NCBI GenBank assembly: GCA_031769625.1
Contig: JAUIMM010000169.1
Location: forward strand, 9,730,001-9,794,000
Source of the DNA: Taudactylus pleione
Lineage: Eukaryota > Chordata > Amphibia > Anura > Myobatrachidae
Direction of reading: 5' to 3'
DNA length: 64,000 nt
Of this stretch, positions 34,886 through 46,457 are shown in pieces. The notes beneath the pieces were generated by a model that saw only the letters and a list, made by a program, of their open reading frames with translations, did no database searches and was not told the origin of the DNA. Numbering within the stretch: the stretch's first letter is position 1; every line of letters begins with the position of its first letter. Position numbers and translations under genes: made by a program.

Positions 34886-37627
34886 GATAATGGATAATGG
34901 ATAAGATAATAAGATAATGGAAATATCTCCTGCTTTTCAGTCACCAGCCTTCACAGTAGCTTTCCACATACTAATCTATGGGGACAGTATGTAACAAGAT
35001 CTGCAAAGCTTACCATTCCAAATTTTTCATGTATGTATTAACACAGTGGTTCCCAAATTGGGTGCCGTCTCACAAAGGAGTTCCTCAGGACACTTGCAGT
35101 GGTGCCTCGAGTTGGTGGTCCAGTACCAAATAAAATTACATTTAGTCAGTGCGACAGGCAAAACCGTGCTAATGGCTGCTAATCAAAAAATATGTGGCCA
35201 AAAAAGAAGCGTAGCCCTGTCAGCCACCAACCACATAACTGACCCTAAGGGTGACATATAAGCACAATTTATTTCATTTAATTTTTGCTGAATTTCTCAA
35301 TAAGAAACTTTTGGTCCTGGGTGCCGTGGAAAAAGTTCTGATTCTCTAGTGCGCCGTGATTTGAAAAAGTTTGGGAACCACGGTGTTAATGCCATCTTCA
35401 TATAGTGTTAGCCTGTTCGCTTCAATGGGGCAGCCCTGCCGGAAAGGGATCTTTGATCCCTCTGCAGTAGGCTGAAGGTCATCCTGATGCGCATTGCGTC
35501 TTCTTTGCATTGCACATGCGCAGTTGTAAAGCCGCACATGCACAGTATCCCGGCCGAGGCCCAAACTCAGAAGTATATATGTGAGCACTTTAAATTTTGC
35601 TAATCACCCAGACAGGCTCTCACCGAAGCCCATGTTCCGCCAATTAAGATTACTACATTCCAACGAAAATATAATCCTTATTGCCACGATAAGGATCCTT
35701 ATTTGTGGGGCACATCGCAAATTATAATAAATGTGCCCCATAATATTAACTCATATAGTAGAGCTAACTCAGGTCCTGAATATAAATCTCCTCCAAGATA
35801 GAATCCTAGACTTAATTTTAATCAAAGCCTAATGTAAGTTGTAACTGTAAAATTTAGTAATAAAATAAAACTACCTAAAGTCGGCTTTAAAATTTCACAA
35901 ATATAAGAAACCTTCATACAACATCATTTATATATACAAAATATACAGTACACTCTGCTTTTGTGTTACATTTACAAAGTAACCGTCATGTTTTAAATCT
36001 TACACTGACTGGACACAAATTAGTATCTTTTTCTAGATGGCTTGGAAAAAGTTATTAAACTAAATGGTGTTAGAATGCTCTCTACAATCTATGCATAAAC
36101 AATCACCGGGACCCCTACAGTGATTTCCTCCTTGTGTCAGTGTTGTAGTATCCTCTTGCTGAATGTGTCGAACAGATGTTGTTCCACAATCATGGGTCAT
36201 TGTCCATTTTTTAAAATGGAGGGTGCAATGTTCTTGGTGACTGCAAACATTTTTGTGACAATAAGGGGACCAGATGTATTATTGTAAAGTGCCATATTTA
36301 ATTTTTATAGGTACATTTCTGAACTGCCCTCTAGTATTTTCAAATCATCTTTATGACATTGAATTACCAGTTACTGGTTGGCACTTTTCATACTGACCTT
36401 GCTGCTAAAATCATTATCTTCTACAAACAGCTGTCAAAACAATGGAGGAGTGAACAAACACTGCTACAGTGTATGTACAATGTAATAAATCAGTATCCTA
36501 AAATGCCAACTCACTACGTCAAAACCCCAAAACTCAACAGATTCAATCTATTTTACTAAGAATTTGGATCACTACCATAAAATGCATTAATACGGCAACA
36601 GCATATATTTTGTACATTTTTAATTTAAGCCACAATTCCCTTGTCTGGTAGCTGATTGATACCATTTAAGAGGATTGGATCCTTGCTTCACTCAAAATGA
36701 AAGGAAAAAAAAGTTTCTGAAATTAATGGTTCACATAACACATATATTGTTAATTTGTTTCCCGCAAATTATAGTTTTAGTAATGTGTATTTATGTAGAA
36801 AGCTTTTATATACAATAAATGTTGATTACTTAAAGTTTCATTTAAATAATTTACACTGCACTATTCTAGGCATTGAAGTGTACAGTAGAATTTGAAGATA
36901 TTGTTATATGACAATGGTTACTAACACTACCAGTCCTCGGTGACCCAAATCAATAGCTGCTTGTTATACAATGAATAAAACTACTGTGTGCTTATAAAAA
37001 AAACTGCAATTGGGAGAGATTCAATGTAAGCCCATGGTCCATACTTTAAAGACTGTCCCTCTGAGAGATACTAGGAAGTGCAGGAGGTGTGGCCATAGGA
37101 ATCCCATCATCACCAATTGGGGAATTCAACAGTGAGGACGGGGCAATGATGATGCAAATCGCCCATTTCACTGAAGTAGAGGGCGACAATTATTCAGTTG
37201 GAAAGTGTCCAACTTCAGTCTACACTGTGATGATTGTAGCCCAACTAGTTGGGAAAAATCAAACATGTCTCCTGCTAATTGGAAAGACCATTTTAGGCCA
37301 TTTTTTAGGTGTAGGAGCATATGGACAGTTATCGTTTGCTCTCACACACCAGCGGATTATCGTTCTAAACAGCCAACTTGTTAGCTTCTTGGAACGATAA
37401 TCTTTTAGTGTATAGCTCTGAAGCTCTTCACAAACCATGTGGCAAGTGGTAATTTGGGTAACTGCTTAGCTTAACTGCTTCAGGATGTGTTCTCATACAA
37501 TTACAAGTATCAGCAGGCTCTTGGGTGTCAAGTCAAGTATGTGGAACTACAAATGCCAAACAGGTGTAGAGTGGGCAGGCCTCTTGAAGTCTTTACTTCC
37601 GCACACTTAAACAGTAGTAAATAAAGA
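34886..37627. other. Intron, mostly without recognisable features
   Basis: AT-rich. Contains the foldback element at 35041-35395. Near 37290-37420 an ATTATCGTTC pair suggests another miniature-element fragment. No coding evidence. Confidence 0.4.
35041..35395. mobile_element. Inverted-repeat element, hAT-like tips
   Basis: ACACAGTGGTTCCCAAATTG on the left and, on the complement of the right, ACACCGTGGTTCCCAAACTT. CAGTGGTTCCCAAA is a common hAT-type terminus. No clean 8-bp duplication was found. Confidence 0.65.
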
Positions 37628-38012
37628 CACTGAGGAGTCTATTCATCATCACTGATAAACATTGAACATTTTCACCTGCAATTGTAAAAATTAAGTTATT
37701 GGGCCATTCATCACGAAGGTAAAGCAGGAGGTATCATAGATAGCTCCTGCTTACCTTCTTCTGGTGGAATGGCCCACCAAGCTCTGAAAATATAATATTT
37801 TCAGAGCTTGAGTGCGGGAGCATTTGCCATCTTCAAATGGCGAATGCTCCGAAAGGAGCAGTGAAGCCGCTCGTGTGACAGCTGGTTTTTGCATCAGCTG
37901 TCACCGCGCCGCAGCAATGATGAATTGCTGCGGAATTCGCAGTGAGTTAGAATATTAATTACCAGAGTCCGAACAGATGCCGATAATTAACATCATGAAT
38001 ATGCCCCTGAGT
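37628..38012. mobile_element. Palindrome-rich miniature element
   Basis: Left CTGAGGAGTCTATTCATCAT and, on the complement of the right, CTCAGGGGCATATTCATGAT. Inner hairpins include AAGCTCTGAAAATATAATAT and its mirror half, GCATTTGCCATC with GGCGAATGC, and CAGCTG pairs. Ends are approximate. Confidence 0.6.
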
Positions 38013-38799
38013 TTGATTTAAAACAATGTTTACTAGAAATATTTATTATGACAGAAGATAATTCAATTCCAATGGATTTAGGTGTACACTACAGATGAAA
38101 AAGGAGGGTTTGGGTTTTTTTCTTAAATCAAATCTGTCTATTTTTGCTGTTTCTTAAGTGTGTGGAATTAAAGGTTCCAGTGAACCCTGGCTGTCAGGGT
38201 ATTGTGGCATGTGTACTGTAGTTCCACAGGAATCAGACTGCTCAGTCAGTGATGGGCATGCTGGAACATTTCCACACATTCAGGTATTGATTTTCTAACT
38301 TGAACACATTACCCCTACACTCACCTCCCATGAGAGTTGGGCAACGTGTGGCACTTCAGCTGATGTAGGCCCTGTCATTTGCAAAACACAGGCCCACATC
38401 GATATTACACCTGGCTCCTGGCATAAACTCCTCCCCTTACTATTACTGACTCCTCCCACTTCTTAGTCCATACTCTTACAAATATAATTAATATCAGAAC
38501 ACCATACAAGTGATCATCATTCTCTGTAATAAAATACACACAACAGAGCTCATCCCGCAGGGAATTCAAACATGTGCCATAGTCAGAAATTTGGTATTTG
38601 GTTGGTTCTATTAGGTAAAGCTGGAATTTCATTGGTGGAGGTCACACACAAAGAAAGTGGAAGACATTTTCCCAATTGACCAAGCCCTAGCTTACCAGTT
38701 TAATGGTGCATACACACGGTCAGATTTTTCCTTCAGATCTGAACGATAACGATTTAAAAATCGTTCAGTCGCTCATATCTGTAGTGCCGCAGCTGGAGG
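38013..38799. other. Intron, no clear feature
   Basis: GGTGCATACACACGGTCAGA at 38705 looks like the left tip of a miniature element; no partner was found. Confidence 0.35.
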
Positions 38800-40032
38800 A
38801 ATGAGAGCGCGCACCGAAGGCGTGCGCAAAAAAACCCAGTTATGGACTTGTTGGGAAGGGGCAAACCACACAATCGTACCCCAAATGCAAATTACACCAC
38901 ACATTGGTGCCCCTTCTTCACATTACCCCGTAAAAAAAAAAACAACAGATGTGGACTCACTGGGAAGGAGCAGATCACACAATCATACCCCAAATGAAAA
39001 TTACACCACACATTGGTGCCCCTTCGTCACATTATACCGCACAGTGGTGCACCTTATTCATGTTACGTCACACAGTAGTGCCCCATATTCATGTTACGTC
39101 TCACAGAGGAGATCCATATTCCTGTTACGTCACATAGTAGTGCCCCTTATTCACGTTATGCCTTGCAGTAGTAGTAATGCCCCCAGAACACATTATGCCC
39201 AAACAGTAATGCCCCATAACACATTATGCCCAAACAGTAATGCCCCATAACACATTATGCCCAAACAGTAATGCCCCATAACACATTATGCCCAAATTGT
39301 AATGCCCCATAACATTATGCCCAAACAGTAATGCCCCATAACATTATGCCCTAATAGTAATGCCCTCATAACACTATGTCCAATTTGTAATGCCCCCATA
39401 GCATTATGCCCAAATAGTAATGCCCTATAAAATTGTGCCCAAATAGTAATGCCCCATAACATTGTGCCCAAATAGTAATGCCCCATAACATTGTGCCCAA
39501 ATAGTAATGCCCCATAACATTGTGCCCAAATAGTAATGCCCCCATAACACATTATACCAAACAGTAGTGACCCCTCCCCCCAACAGCAACTCACCTCTCC
39601 CCAAGGAGACTGCTTCCGAACCAAGTGCTGCTGGCTGCCCCGCCTCCTACGCACGCCGCTGGTATCCTTATGACCATGACAATGGCGCCTCGTCCTCAGC
39701 TCCTCGAGCCAGTGTGAACCTCCTTCCTCTTAATAAAGTACTTCCGGCCAGCCGTGCACGCCAGGCTACATAGGGTGCCTGGACTCCAGCCTTCCTGAGA
39801 TAACTCCCGCCGCACTATCATGCCCGGCTGCCGCGCAGTGACATCACTACGTGGCCGCGTCATAACGTCATTCCACACTGACGCGGCCGCAATTACTAGC
39901 TTACTCAGAAATATACTGCAGTCGCCCGGGAGGCAGAGTTGCCGGGCATGCTTACAGAAATCCAAACTGGCCCATGTGGCCATTGGCTCTTCTGGCATTT
40001 GCCAGAATTGCCCGATGGCCAGTCCGGCCCTG
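38800..40032. mobile_element. hAT-like composite element with minisatellite; left end unclear
   Basis: The right end reads, on the complement, CAGGGCCGGACTGGCC (tip at 40032), close to element D at 26525. Inside is a minisatellite (39040-39560), then a GC-rich segment (39570-40032). The order of minisatellite, then GC-rich part matches 15623-17515 and, reversed, 3893-5251. No left tip or target duplication could be found, so the left coordinate is approximate. Confidence 0.5.
39040..39560. repeat. Minisatellite with AGTAATGCCCCATAACATTATGCCCAA-like units
   Basis: About 15 units with theme AACAGTAATGCCCCATAACA and TTATGCCCAAA. The left edge 39056-39084 is nearly the same as 16173-16201. Frames on the - strand reading HYYLGTM are artefacts. 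Confidence 0.9.
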
Positions 40033-40804
40033 TATCCCAGCATGCACAGCAACAGTGTTACCATGCCCGAATAGCAATGCTGTGGCGGGACATGCTGGGG
40101 TGTGTAGTTCCATAGGAGCTGGAGTGCCATGAGATGCTTACTCCTGCCCTACTATATAATATAAATACATTAAAAGTCAAGAAGGTCACACTAGTCAGTG
40201 CCCTCATATTGGGTGCTTTATAGCATGCTTACTGAACAGCCTGTGTGAATGGGGGAGGTCTGGCTCAAAGTCCAAAATAACTTGCACTAATAAAGATCAG
40301 CGGACAACTGGCATGTAACCTACTGTATGATGTAATCTGAAATTCTCAGTTCTTTCACTTCATAAATGAATGTAAACCTAACTAGTGTTACCATGATTCT
40401 TCCAGAGTACAATCAGGGGTCTTGTCTTCACGCAAATAACCTCAGGCCTGGTGATACTGGCCAGGGCAGAGCAACGCTCCCTTTCTCATAGTATAATATA
40501 CTAACTGACACTTTTCCAAGCTCCACACATGAATTACACACTGCCAGATATAGTAAACCACATGGATGACAACAGCCTGTCCAACCATATTCATGTGTCC
40601 CTCCACCTCTTCCCCATATCTCTTGTTTTATTTCAATTTTATCACTGTAATGTCTCCTTTCTCTGTCACACTCCCCATGAGTCTAAATCTTCATCCCAGG
40701 TAATCCCCTCTCTCACTCCACATCTGTTCTTCTTTGTGTGTCATTACCTACCTCTCTCTTTCTCCATAATTTACAGTACCTCCTGCACCTCTCACAGGCT
40801 CCAT
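40033..40804. other. Intron, no gene seen
   Basis: No supported feature. Confidence 0.4.
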
Positions 40805-41145
40805 CCCGTACCCGGGTTGGGTACGGGATGCTGGTGCTCGGGATCCCAGTGGTCAGAATCCTGATGCCGGGCATCCCAACAGGGTTAGGATACCGACACT
40901 TGTTGGTCAGTTTCCTAACCTTCCCCCTATACCTAACCCTCCCTTCCTGGTGCCTAATCCTAACCTCCCCCCTAATGCCTAAACCTAAGCTCCCACTCCC
41001 GCACTCTAAACCTAACACTGCCCCCTTAGTGCCTAACCCCAACCCTCCACCTAGTGCCTAACAGGTGTCGGGACTCTGGCGCTGGCATTCTGAGCCCCGG
41101 AATCCCCGCATTCGGTATTATGACCGCATCCCCCCTTACCCTATG
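40805..41145. mobile_element. Miniature element with CCTAACC-type minisatellite
   Basis: Contains GTGCCTAATCCTAACCTCCC-type units (40910-41060), GC-rich palindromes at the left (CCCGTACCCGGGTTGGGTACGGG) and a right end ACCGCATCCCCCCTTA. It is related to the element at 24881-25383. Ends are approximate. Confidence 0.6.
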
Positions 41146-41279
41146 CTCCTGTCTTTCAGTACCTTTTCCTTTACACTAGTCATGTGACTTGAATAAATGT
41201 CTCTATACAATAGAGATGATCAGTTTGGTTTTGCTGAAAACTAAACACACCTTAACTTTGGGGTTCCAAGTCGAACAGA

Positions 41280-41749
41280 GGGCCTGATTCAGAGCCGGAT
41301 GCTCTGACAGAGTGCTCGCTCTAAATCAGGGCCGGCCTTCTTGATTTTTAGAGCGGCCTCCTGACCGCTCGCATAGCTGTGGGTGACCACCCACAGCTAT
41401 AGCGAGCGGCCAGGAAGATGGTCGCGATGGTCAAGACCATCGCGATCATCGGGCTTGCGATGAGACCCTTGTGGTAGGGTCTCATTGCCACAAGCCCCAG
41501 AGAGCTTTCGGCTCTAACAGATGTCAGTGGGGCCGGCCCCAGACAGTAGGCGTTCCCATGGGAACGCCTCCATCTGGGCAGCCACGCCCCCGGCCCGCCC
41601 ACCAAAGGGGGCGTGCTGTCACTCAACATCGACAGCACGCCCCCTTTAGTACGAGACCCGGAGTGACGGTTTGCCCGTCGCTATCTGGGTCTCGCGCATG
41701 CGCACTGGGCCACCATCGACCCGCTTGCGAGCGGGTCTGAATCAGGCCC
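41280..41749. mobile_element. Harbinger-like miniature element, subfamily 1, copy 2
   Basis: 470 bp between AGA triplets (41277-41279, 41750-41752). Tips GGGCCTGATTCAGAGC and, on the complement, GGGCCTGATTCAGACC. The interior is the inverse of copy 1 (GATGGTCGCGATGGTC, TGTCGATGTTGA complement, GGGCGTGCTGTC). Confidence 0.87.
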
Positions 41750-41954
41750 AGAGTCCTGGCTTGGTTTACTTTGGGGTTCCAAGTAGAATCAAGTCTAGAC
41801 TGAGGTCTTCTCGCCATGTTTAGAACTGGGATCTAAAAACCATATCTTATGTATTTTGGATTGCATTAAAGTTCCTCCCTCGTGATTTCAGATGCTGTGA
41901 GGTGGTCAACATTGACTGAAAATGATGGGAAATTAATGTTATTATTGATGTTAT

Positions 41955-41956
<2 letters not shown>

Positions 41957-41994
<38 letters not shown>
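41957..41994. repeat. (TA)n microsatellite at the Tc1 insertion edge
   Basis: About 19 TA units running directly into the CAGTCAGG tip of the deleted Tc1 element. TA is also the Tc1 target. Confidence 0.95.
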
Positions 41995-41997
<3 letters not shown>

Positions 41998-43105
41998 TCA
42001 GGTGCATAAATATTGGGACATTGACAGAATTTTCAATTTTTGGCCTCTATTCACCACCACAATGGCTTTGAATTGAAACAAACAAGATGTGCTTTAACTG
42101 CAGACTTTCAGATTTAATTTGTGGGTAATTACATCCAAATCAGGTGAACGGTGTAGGAATTACAACGGTTTCTATATGTGCCTCCCACTTTTTAAGGGGC
42201 CAAAAGTAATGGGACAATCTAAACAATCCTAAATCTAACTTTCACTTTTTAATACTTTGTTGCAAATCCTTTGCAGGCAATTACAGCCTGAAGTCTGGAA
42301 CGCATAGACATCACAAGATGCTGGGTTTCATCCCAGGTGATGCTCTGCCAGGCCTCTACTGCAAATGTCTTCAGTTCCTGCTTGTTCTTGGGGCATTTTC
42401 CCCCAAGCACATCTTGGCCCTCATTCAGAGCCGTTCGCTATTTGCGTTCGTTCGTTCAAAAACAAGGAGTGGCTATTCAAATGATCCGTTCGCACATTGC
42501 AGTCTGTTCACACCTCTAAGTCTGAACGAGCGAGCAAAACATACGCTCGTTTATTTGTTAAAAACGCCCCCTGGCCGCTCGCACCATACGTCATGTCCGC
42601 TATTTATTAGATTAATCGAGTACATCGTACAGCGTATGAACTGCTCGCTATTCGTGTGGTTGGTTTTTTCAACCGCTAATTTGCGAGCAGTTCTGAGTTT
42701 AAAAAAACCAAGTGACGTGGTCAATGACGCTGCTGGATTAATTATGCACACCCTTAAAACGCCCGTTTTGACCTTTAAGCACGCCTGCATTCGAATTCCA
42801 CTCCCCCGTTTTCAAGCACCTTCCCCTGTTACCACCCACATACTGTCATTCTGTCACTCAAAATAGCAGGCACTCGCTATATAGCGTACAAACGATTTTC
42901 GGCCGCACTGCCTGGTTTGCACATGCGTACTAAAAACCGTACGCATGCGCAGATGTGCGAACATCGCTCGGAACGAGCGTACTGCCGCTAACGAGCGGCT
43001 CTGAATGAGGGCCCTTGTTTGTTTCATTTCAAAGCCATTGTGGTGGTGAATAGAGGCCAAAATATGAAAATTCTGTAAATGTCCCAATATTTATGCACCT
43101 GACTG
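41995..43105 (-). mobile_element. Internally deleted Tc1 element, split by a nested element
   Basis: Tips CAGTCAGGTGCATAAATATT on both sides with TA at 41993-41994 and 43106-43107. The left part continues to GGGGCATTTTCCCCCAAGCA, which corresponds to the transposase C-terminal region of the full copy at 1433; the rest of the transposase is gone and the right terminal repeat is short. Removing the nested element (42416-43013) and one CTT leaves a copy of about 510 bp. Confidence 0.9.
42416..43013. mobile_element. Harbinger-like miniature element, subfamily 2, copy 1 (598 bp)
   Basis: Perfect tips GGCCCTCATTCAGAGCCG on both ends, flanked by CTT at 42413-42415 and 43014-43016. Removing it restores the Tc1 phrase GCACATCTTGTTTGTTTC. 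The interior has many short palindromes around GAACGAGCG and CGCATGCG. The copy at 52436 has the same length. No transposase. Confidence 0.93.
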
Positions 43106-43202
43106 TATTGATGCAACAGATGTAAATTGTAAACTATTTGAAATTTAAGTTGAAATACGTCAATAAAATAAGTTTTACTATACAAACATTTGATCACTTT
43201 TA

Positions 43203-43741
43203 GGCCCTGATTCAGAGCCGGACGCTCTGACCAGAGCGCTCGCTCTGAATCAGGGCCCACCTCCATTAATATGGAGCGTCCTCCTGGATGCTCGTATAGC
43301 TGTGGGTCACCACCCACAGCATATACGAGCGTGCAGGATGATGGTCGCGATGGTCTTGACCATCGCGACCATCGAAACTGCGAGCAAAAGCCTGCGGCTG
43401 AAAAACTCAACCGCAGACTTTTGCTCTATCAGAGCCAAAATCACTCCCACTGACATCACTAGTGATGTCAGTGGGGCCAGCTTCAGACGGTAGGCGTTCC
43501 CTTGGGAACGCCTCCGTCTGGCAGGCACGCAACCGACACGCCCGCCAATGGGGGCGTGCTGTCAGTCAACATCGACAGCACGCCCCCTTTGATGAGACAC
43601 TCCGAGCGAAGGAAAGTCCTTCGCTCGTCGGGTCTCGCGCATGCGCACGACGGAGCTCCCTCTGTCGTGCGCATGCGCAGTGAGGACCATCGACCCACTT
43701 GCGAGCGGACAGCCGCTCGCGAGTGGGTCTGAATGAGGGCC
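43203..43741. mobile_element. Harbinger-like miniature element, subfamily 1, copy 3
   Basis: 539 bp between TTA triplets (43200-43202, 43742-43744), the classical Harbinger target. Tips GGCCCTGATTCAGAGCC and, on the complement, GGCCCTCATTCAGACCC. The interior matches copies 1 and 2. Confidence 0.9.
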
Positions 43742-43744
43742 TTA

Positions 43745-45630
43745 GTTTCATGTTGGACTAAATTCTGTTAACTGATTTATTAATAATTTACAACAAAAAA
43801 ATACTATTTAGGGAGTAGCCTTCTTGCTTGACAGTGTCAGATGTCTACAGTTTTTAGACATATGGCAACACAAAATTCCACAATGATCCAAAAAGAAAAA
43901 TACATACATTCTACAAGTTTAAATTCAGTGATATCAAGAAATCAGACAAAATGTGTAAAATGGTATACAATAGGGCAAACATGAAGCATAGTACACAACA
44001 TGCAAGACACATAATACAAGGACACATAGGTGGATAAAGACAGAAGGACAAAGGCAGAACTTACAATCTAATTGTCCATTTTGCAATGTTATATTGTAAG
44101 TTTTACCCTGCCAATTATATAATAGGCTGTGTTTTTTGATTGACTCACACAGTTAGGTTTCTAATGTCAGTGGCAAACGCAGGATTTCCAGAGGGGGGTT
44201 TCCAAATGCTTAATTTTAGAGCGAGTGTGTCCAGTTTTAATAAGCATCATACAAAGTGTATTGTGTGTAATAATCCCAACATATACAGGACCAGTGATCA
44301 CAGTAAGCCATTAGGTGCGTCAGTATGGCCATCCTGCCTGAGCTGAACGTATTTATTTTAGATGTGGGCACCATTCCAGACTATTGGAGCAAGTCGGGGA
44401 GCCTGGAGGAGCAGCAGAAGAACCTAGCACTGCCCTGCACATATATGTACATATTGGGCTCTATAGCAGTGCATCTCTAGCAGTGCATGTTTTCCAGATC
44501 TTCTAGTTGGTGCACAGGTTATTTATTGCTGGCTGATACATGTTAAAAGATCCACAGGTTGTGCTAATTATTTCATTTGTGATACTGAGAAGAACATGCA
44601 GCACTAGTAACATTCTCTTATATTACTCTTTCTATTGTGGTCATGGTGTGGGCTGGGGAGGGGGTTTACCAGGCAGACGGAAACCCCCCCTACATTTGCC
44701 TATGAATGTAGACAGAGAAATCCAAGCGTTTTACATTTTAAAGGTGAACTAAAATGTGATATGAATTTCACATCTCAAGTATCTATAATTGCATCCTCCT
44801 AATTGAATTTTGATTAAAGAACTCTTGCATCCTTTGTCTTACTAAGGATAACCACAGTATTTAAAATAAATGTATATTTTATTTTTTAGAACATATTTGT
44901 AACTGTATAACATTTCTTAATGAAGTGTAAATGCGTTCTGCAGACAATATCAATGTTACACATATTTGTACTGGAATCTGCATTTCATAAGTCCTTTTAA
45001 AATCTAATGTTATATTGATATTGACAGTATTTCCAGATAACTGATGTGTTGCCTACGCCTGTAGATCAATCTGAATTAACCTATAGACATTCACTTAACT
45101 TCAGAGAAAATGAATTAATTTTGCAAAAACAAATATCTGAACACAACAGTGCAAACATAATTGTAAAGATGGAGAACATATATTGACAGCCTCGAACATG
45201 GTGATAGATGCTGTTAATGTAATGCTAATAAATTGAGTATCCTGGTCATTACTACAGTATTTATGGGCAGTAAAGTAATGCCCATTGACAATGATTGGAA
45301 AAGCACTACTTAAATCAAACAAGGGTTTTAGAAATAGGGGTGACCCCGTAATGCTGAACTCTGACCTCATAGCTATATAAACCTTTCACCCCCTATAGTT
45401 TCTCTCTTGCCAGTTAGGATAATGCTGCCATAATTGGTGTTAGGGAGACAAGAACAGCTTTCAGTAGTGTTGTGCAAATTTGCCAGTGTGCATCTCTGAG
45501 AAAGTAGAGTGTTATACTCAGAAGAGGGGAAAAAACATATTTTGAATGGTCTTCATTTTTACAGGTTATTAACCATTTGAACTTCTCTATAAATAATGCA
45601 AGTCTTTCATTGTCTATTAATGCTTACTCA
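43745..45630. other. Intron; one possible hAT-like element
   Basis: CAGTGGCAAACGCAGGATTT at 44168 and, on the complement, GGCAAATGTAGGGGGGTTTC near 44681-44702 suggest an old hAT-type element (about 44168-44707), but no duplication is visible. AACTTACAATCTAATTG near 44062 resembles a LINE tail fragment. No gene. Confidence 0.45.
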
Positions 45631-46168
45631 GGGCCTTACTCAGCAAGGAATGCAGTTGCTTATACGCACGCAATCGATCGATTAATTTGCACTGCTCATG
45701 CATACGCATCGCAGTGCGCGTGCACGAGCTAGGCGCTGTGTAAGAAATTGTGAACGCAAGTGACTGCGCAGTCCCATGGCAGATTGATTGACAGGAAGTG
45801 CCGTTTGTGGGTGGAGACTGGGGGGTGGTCGGGCGAACACAGGCGTGCCAGTGCATTTTAACGCCATTGCAGGGGCGTGCATAAATTATCCAATGCGATA
45901 CCAGATGCCGCCTGAGGCGTCATAGCGTGCGCATAAGTAAGCAATTCCTGAGTAAGGTCTGGGCTTCTCTAACTGTCCGATGTTACTCGATGTTTCCGAT
46001 TGTTTCACTATGTTGGTCAAGTATACGGATGCAAGTAAGGGGAAGTGGGCGTGCTTATGTCAGGCTGTGATCGCAATGCGAATGCAAACATTAAAATATC
46101 ACCGCTGATATTAGCAACACAGTTGCGTGCGTATAAGCAGAATAGTGATCCGTAGTGAATCAGGCCCA
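45631..46168. mobile_element. Palindromic miniature element next to exon B
   Basis: Left GGGCCTTACTCAGCAAGGAA and TTATACGCACGCAA pair with the right end (complement: GGGCCTGATTCACTACGGAT and TTATACGCACGCAA). A second inner pair is TTACTCAGCAAGGAATG with GCAATTCCTGAGTAA. Its right edge is only about 57 bp from the splice acceptor of the exon at 46226. Confidence 0.7.
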
Positions 46169-46225
46169 AAGACAATATATGTTTGTGGGTTTTTTCAATT
46201 TCTACTTCCATTTCTTATCTTACAG

Positions 46226-46457
46226 GGTGGCTTAAGCGCTCAGGCTTTTGTTCGAGTTGATATAGAAGACATAAACGACAATGCACCAGTCTTTGAAACT
46301 ACAACTTATTTGGCAAGCATCAGCAGCCACACACAGCCAGGCACTGAGATTGTTAATGTCATAGCCACTGACAGAGATGGAGGGATATTTGGAGAAGTGC
46401 GGTATGAACTTATACCTGGAGATAAAACATCAATGTTTAGTATTGACTCATCTGCAG
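46226..46457 (+). CDS. Large cadherin (Fat/dachsous/CDH23-like), internal exon B
   Basis: A 232-bp exon entering in phase 0 after TTCTTATCTTACAG and leaving in phase 1 at the donor GTAATT (46458). Its 77 full codons read GGLSAQAFVRVDIEDINDNA first: this closes the repeat begun in the exon at 21064 and supplies the inter-repeat calcium linker DINDNAPVF. The next repeat follows with IATDRDGGIFGEVRYEL and ends in FSIDSSAG, where cadherin repeats often carry a phase-1 intron. All calcium-binding signatures are intact and there is no stop, so the gene looks functional. The following exon lies beyond the window or more than 17.5 kb away. The exact cadherin cannot be named by eye; a Fat, dachsous or CDH23-like protein is most likely. 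Confidence 0.93.

Larger units (their letters stand above)
21256..46225 (+). other. 24,970-bp cadherin intron
   Basis: Phase-0 intron from donor GTGAGT (21256) to acceptor TTCTTATCTTACAG (46225). It contains an L2 LINE, nested hAT elements, Harbinger-like and foldback elements, SINEs and an internally deleted Tc1 copy. I saw no further cadherin-like exon inside it. Confidence 0.85.
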
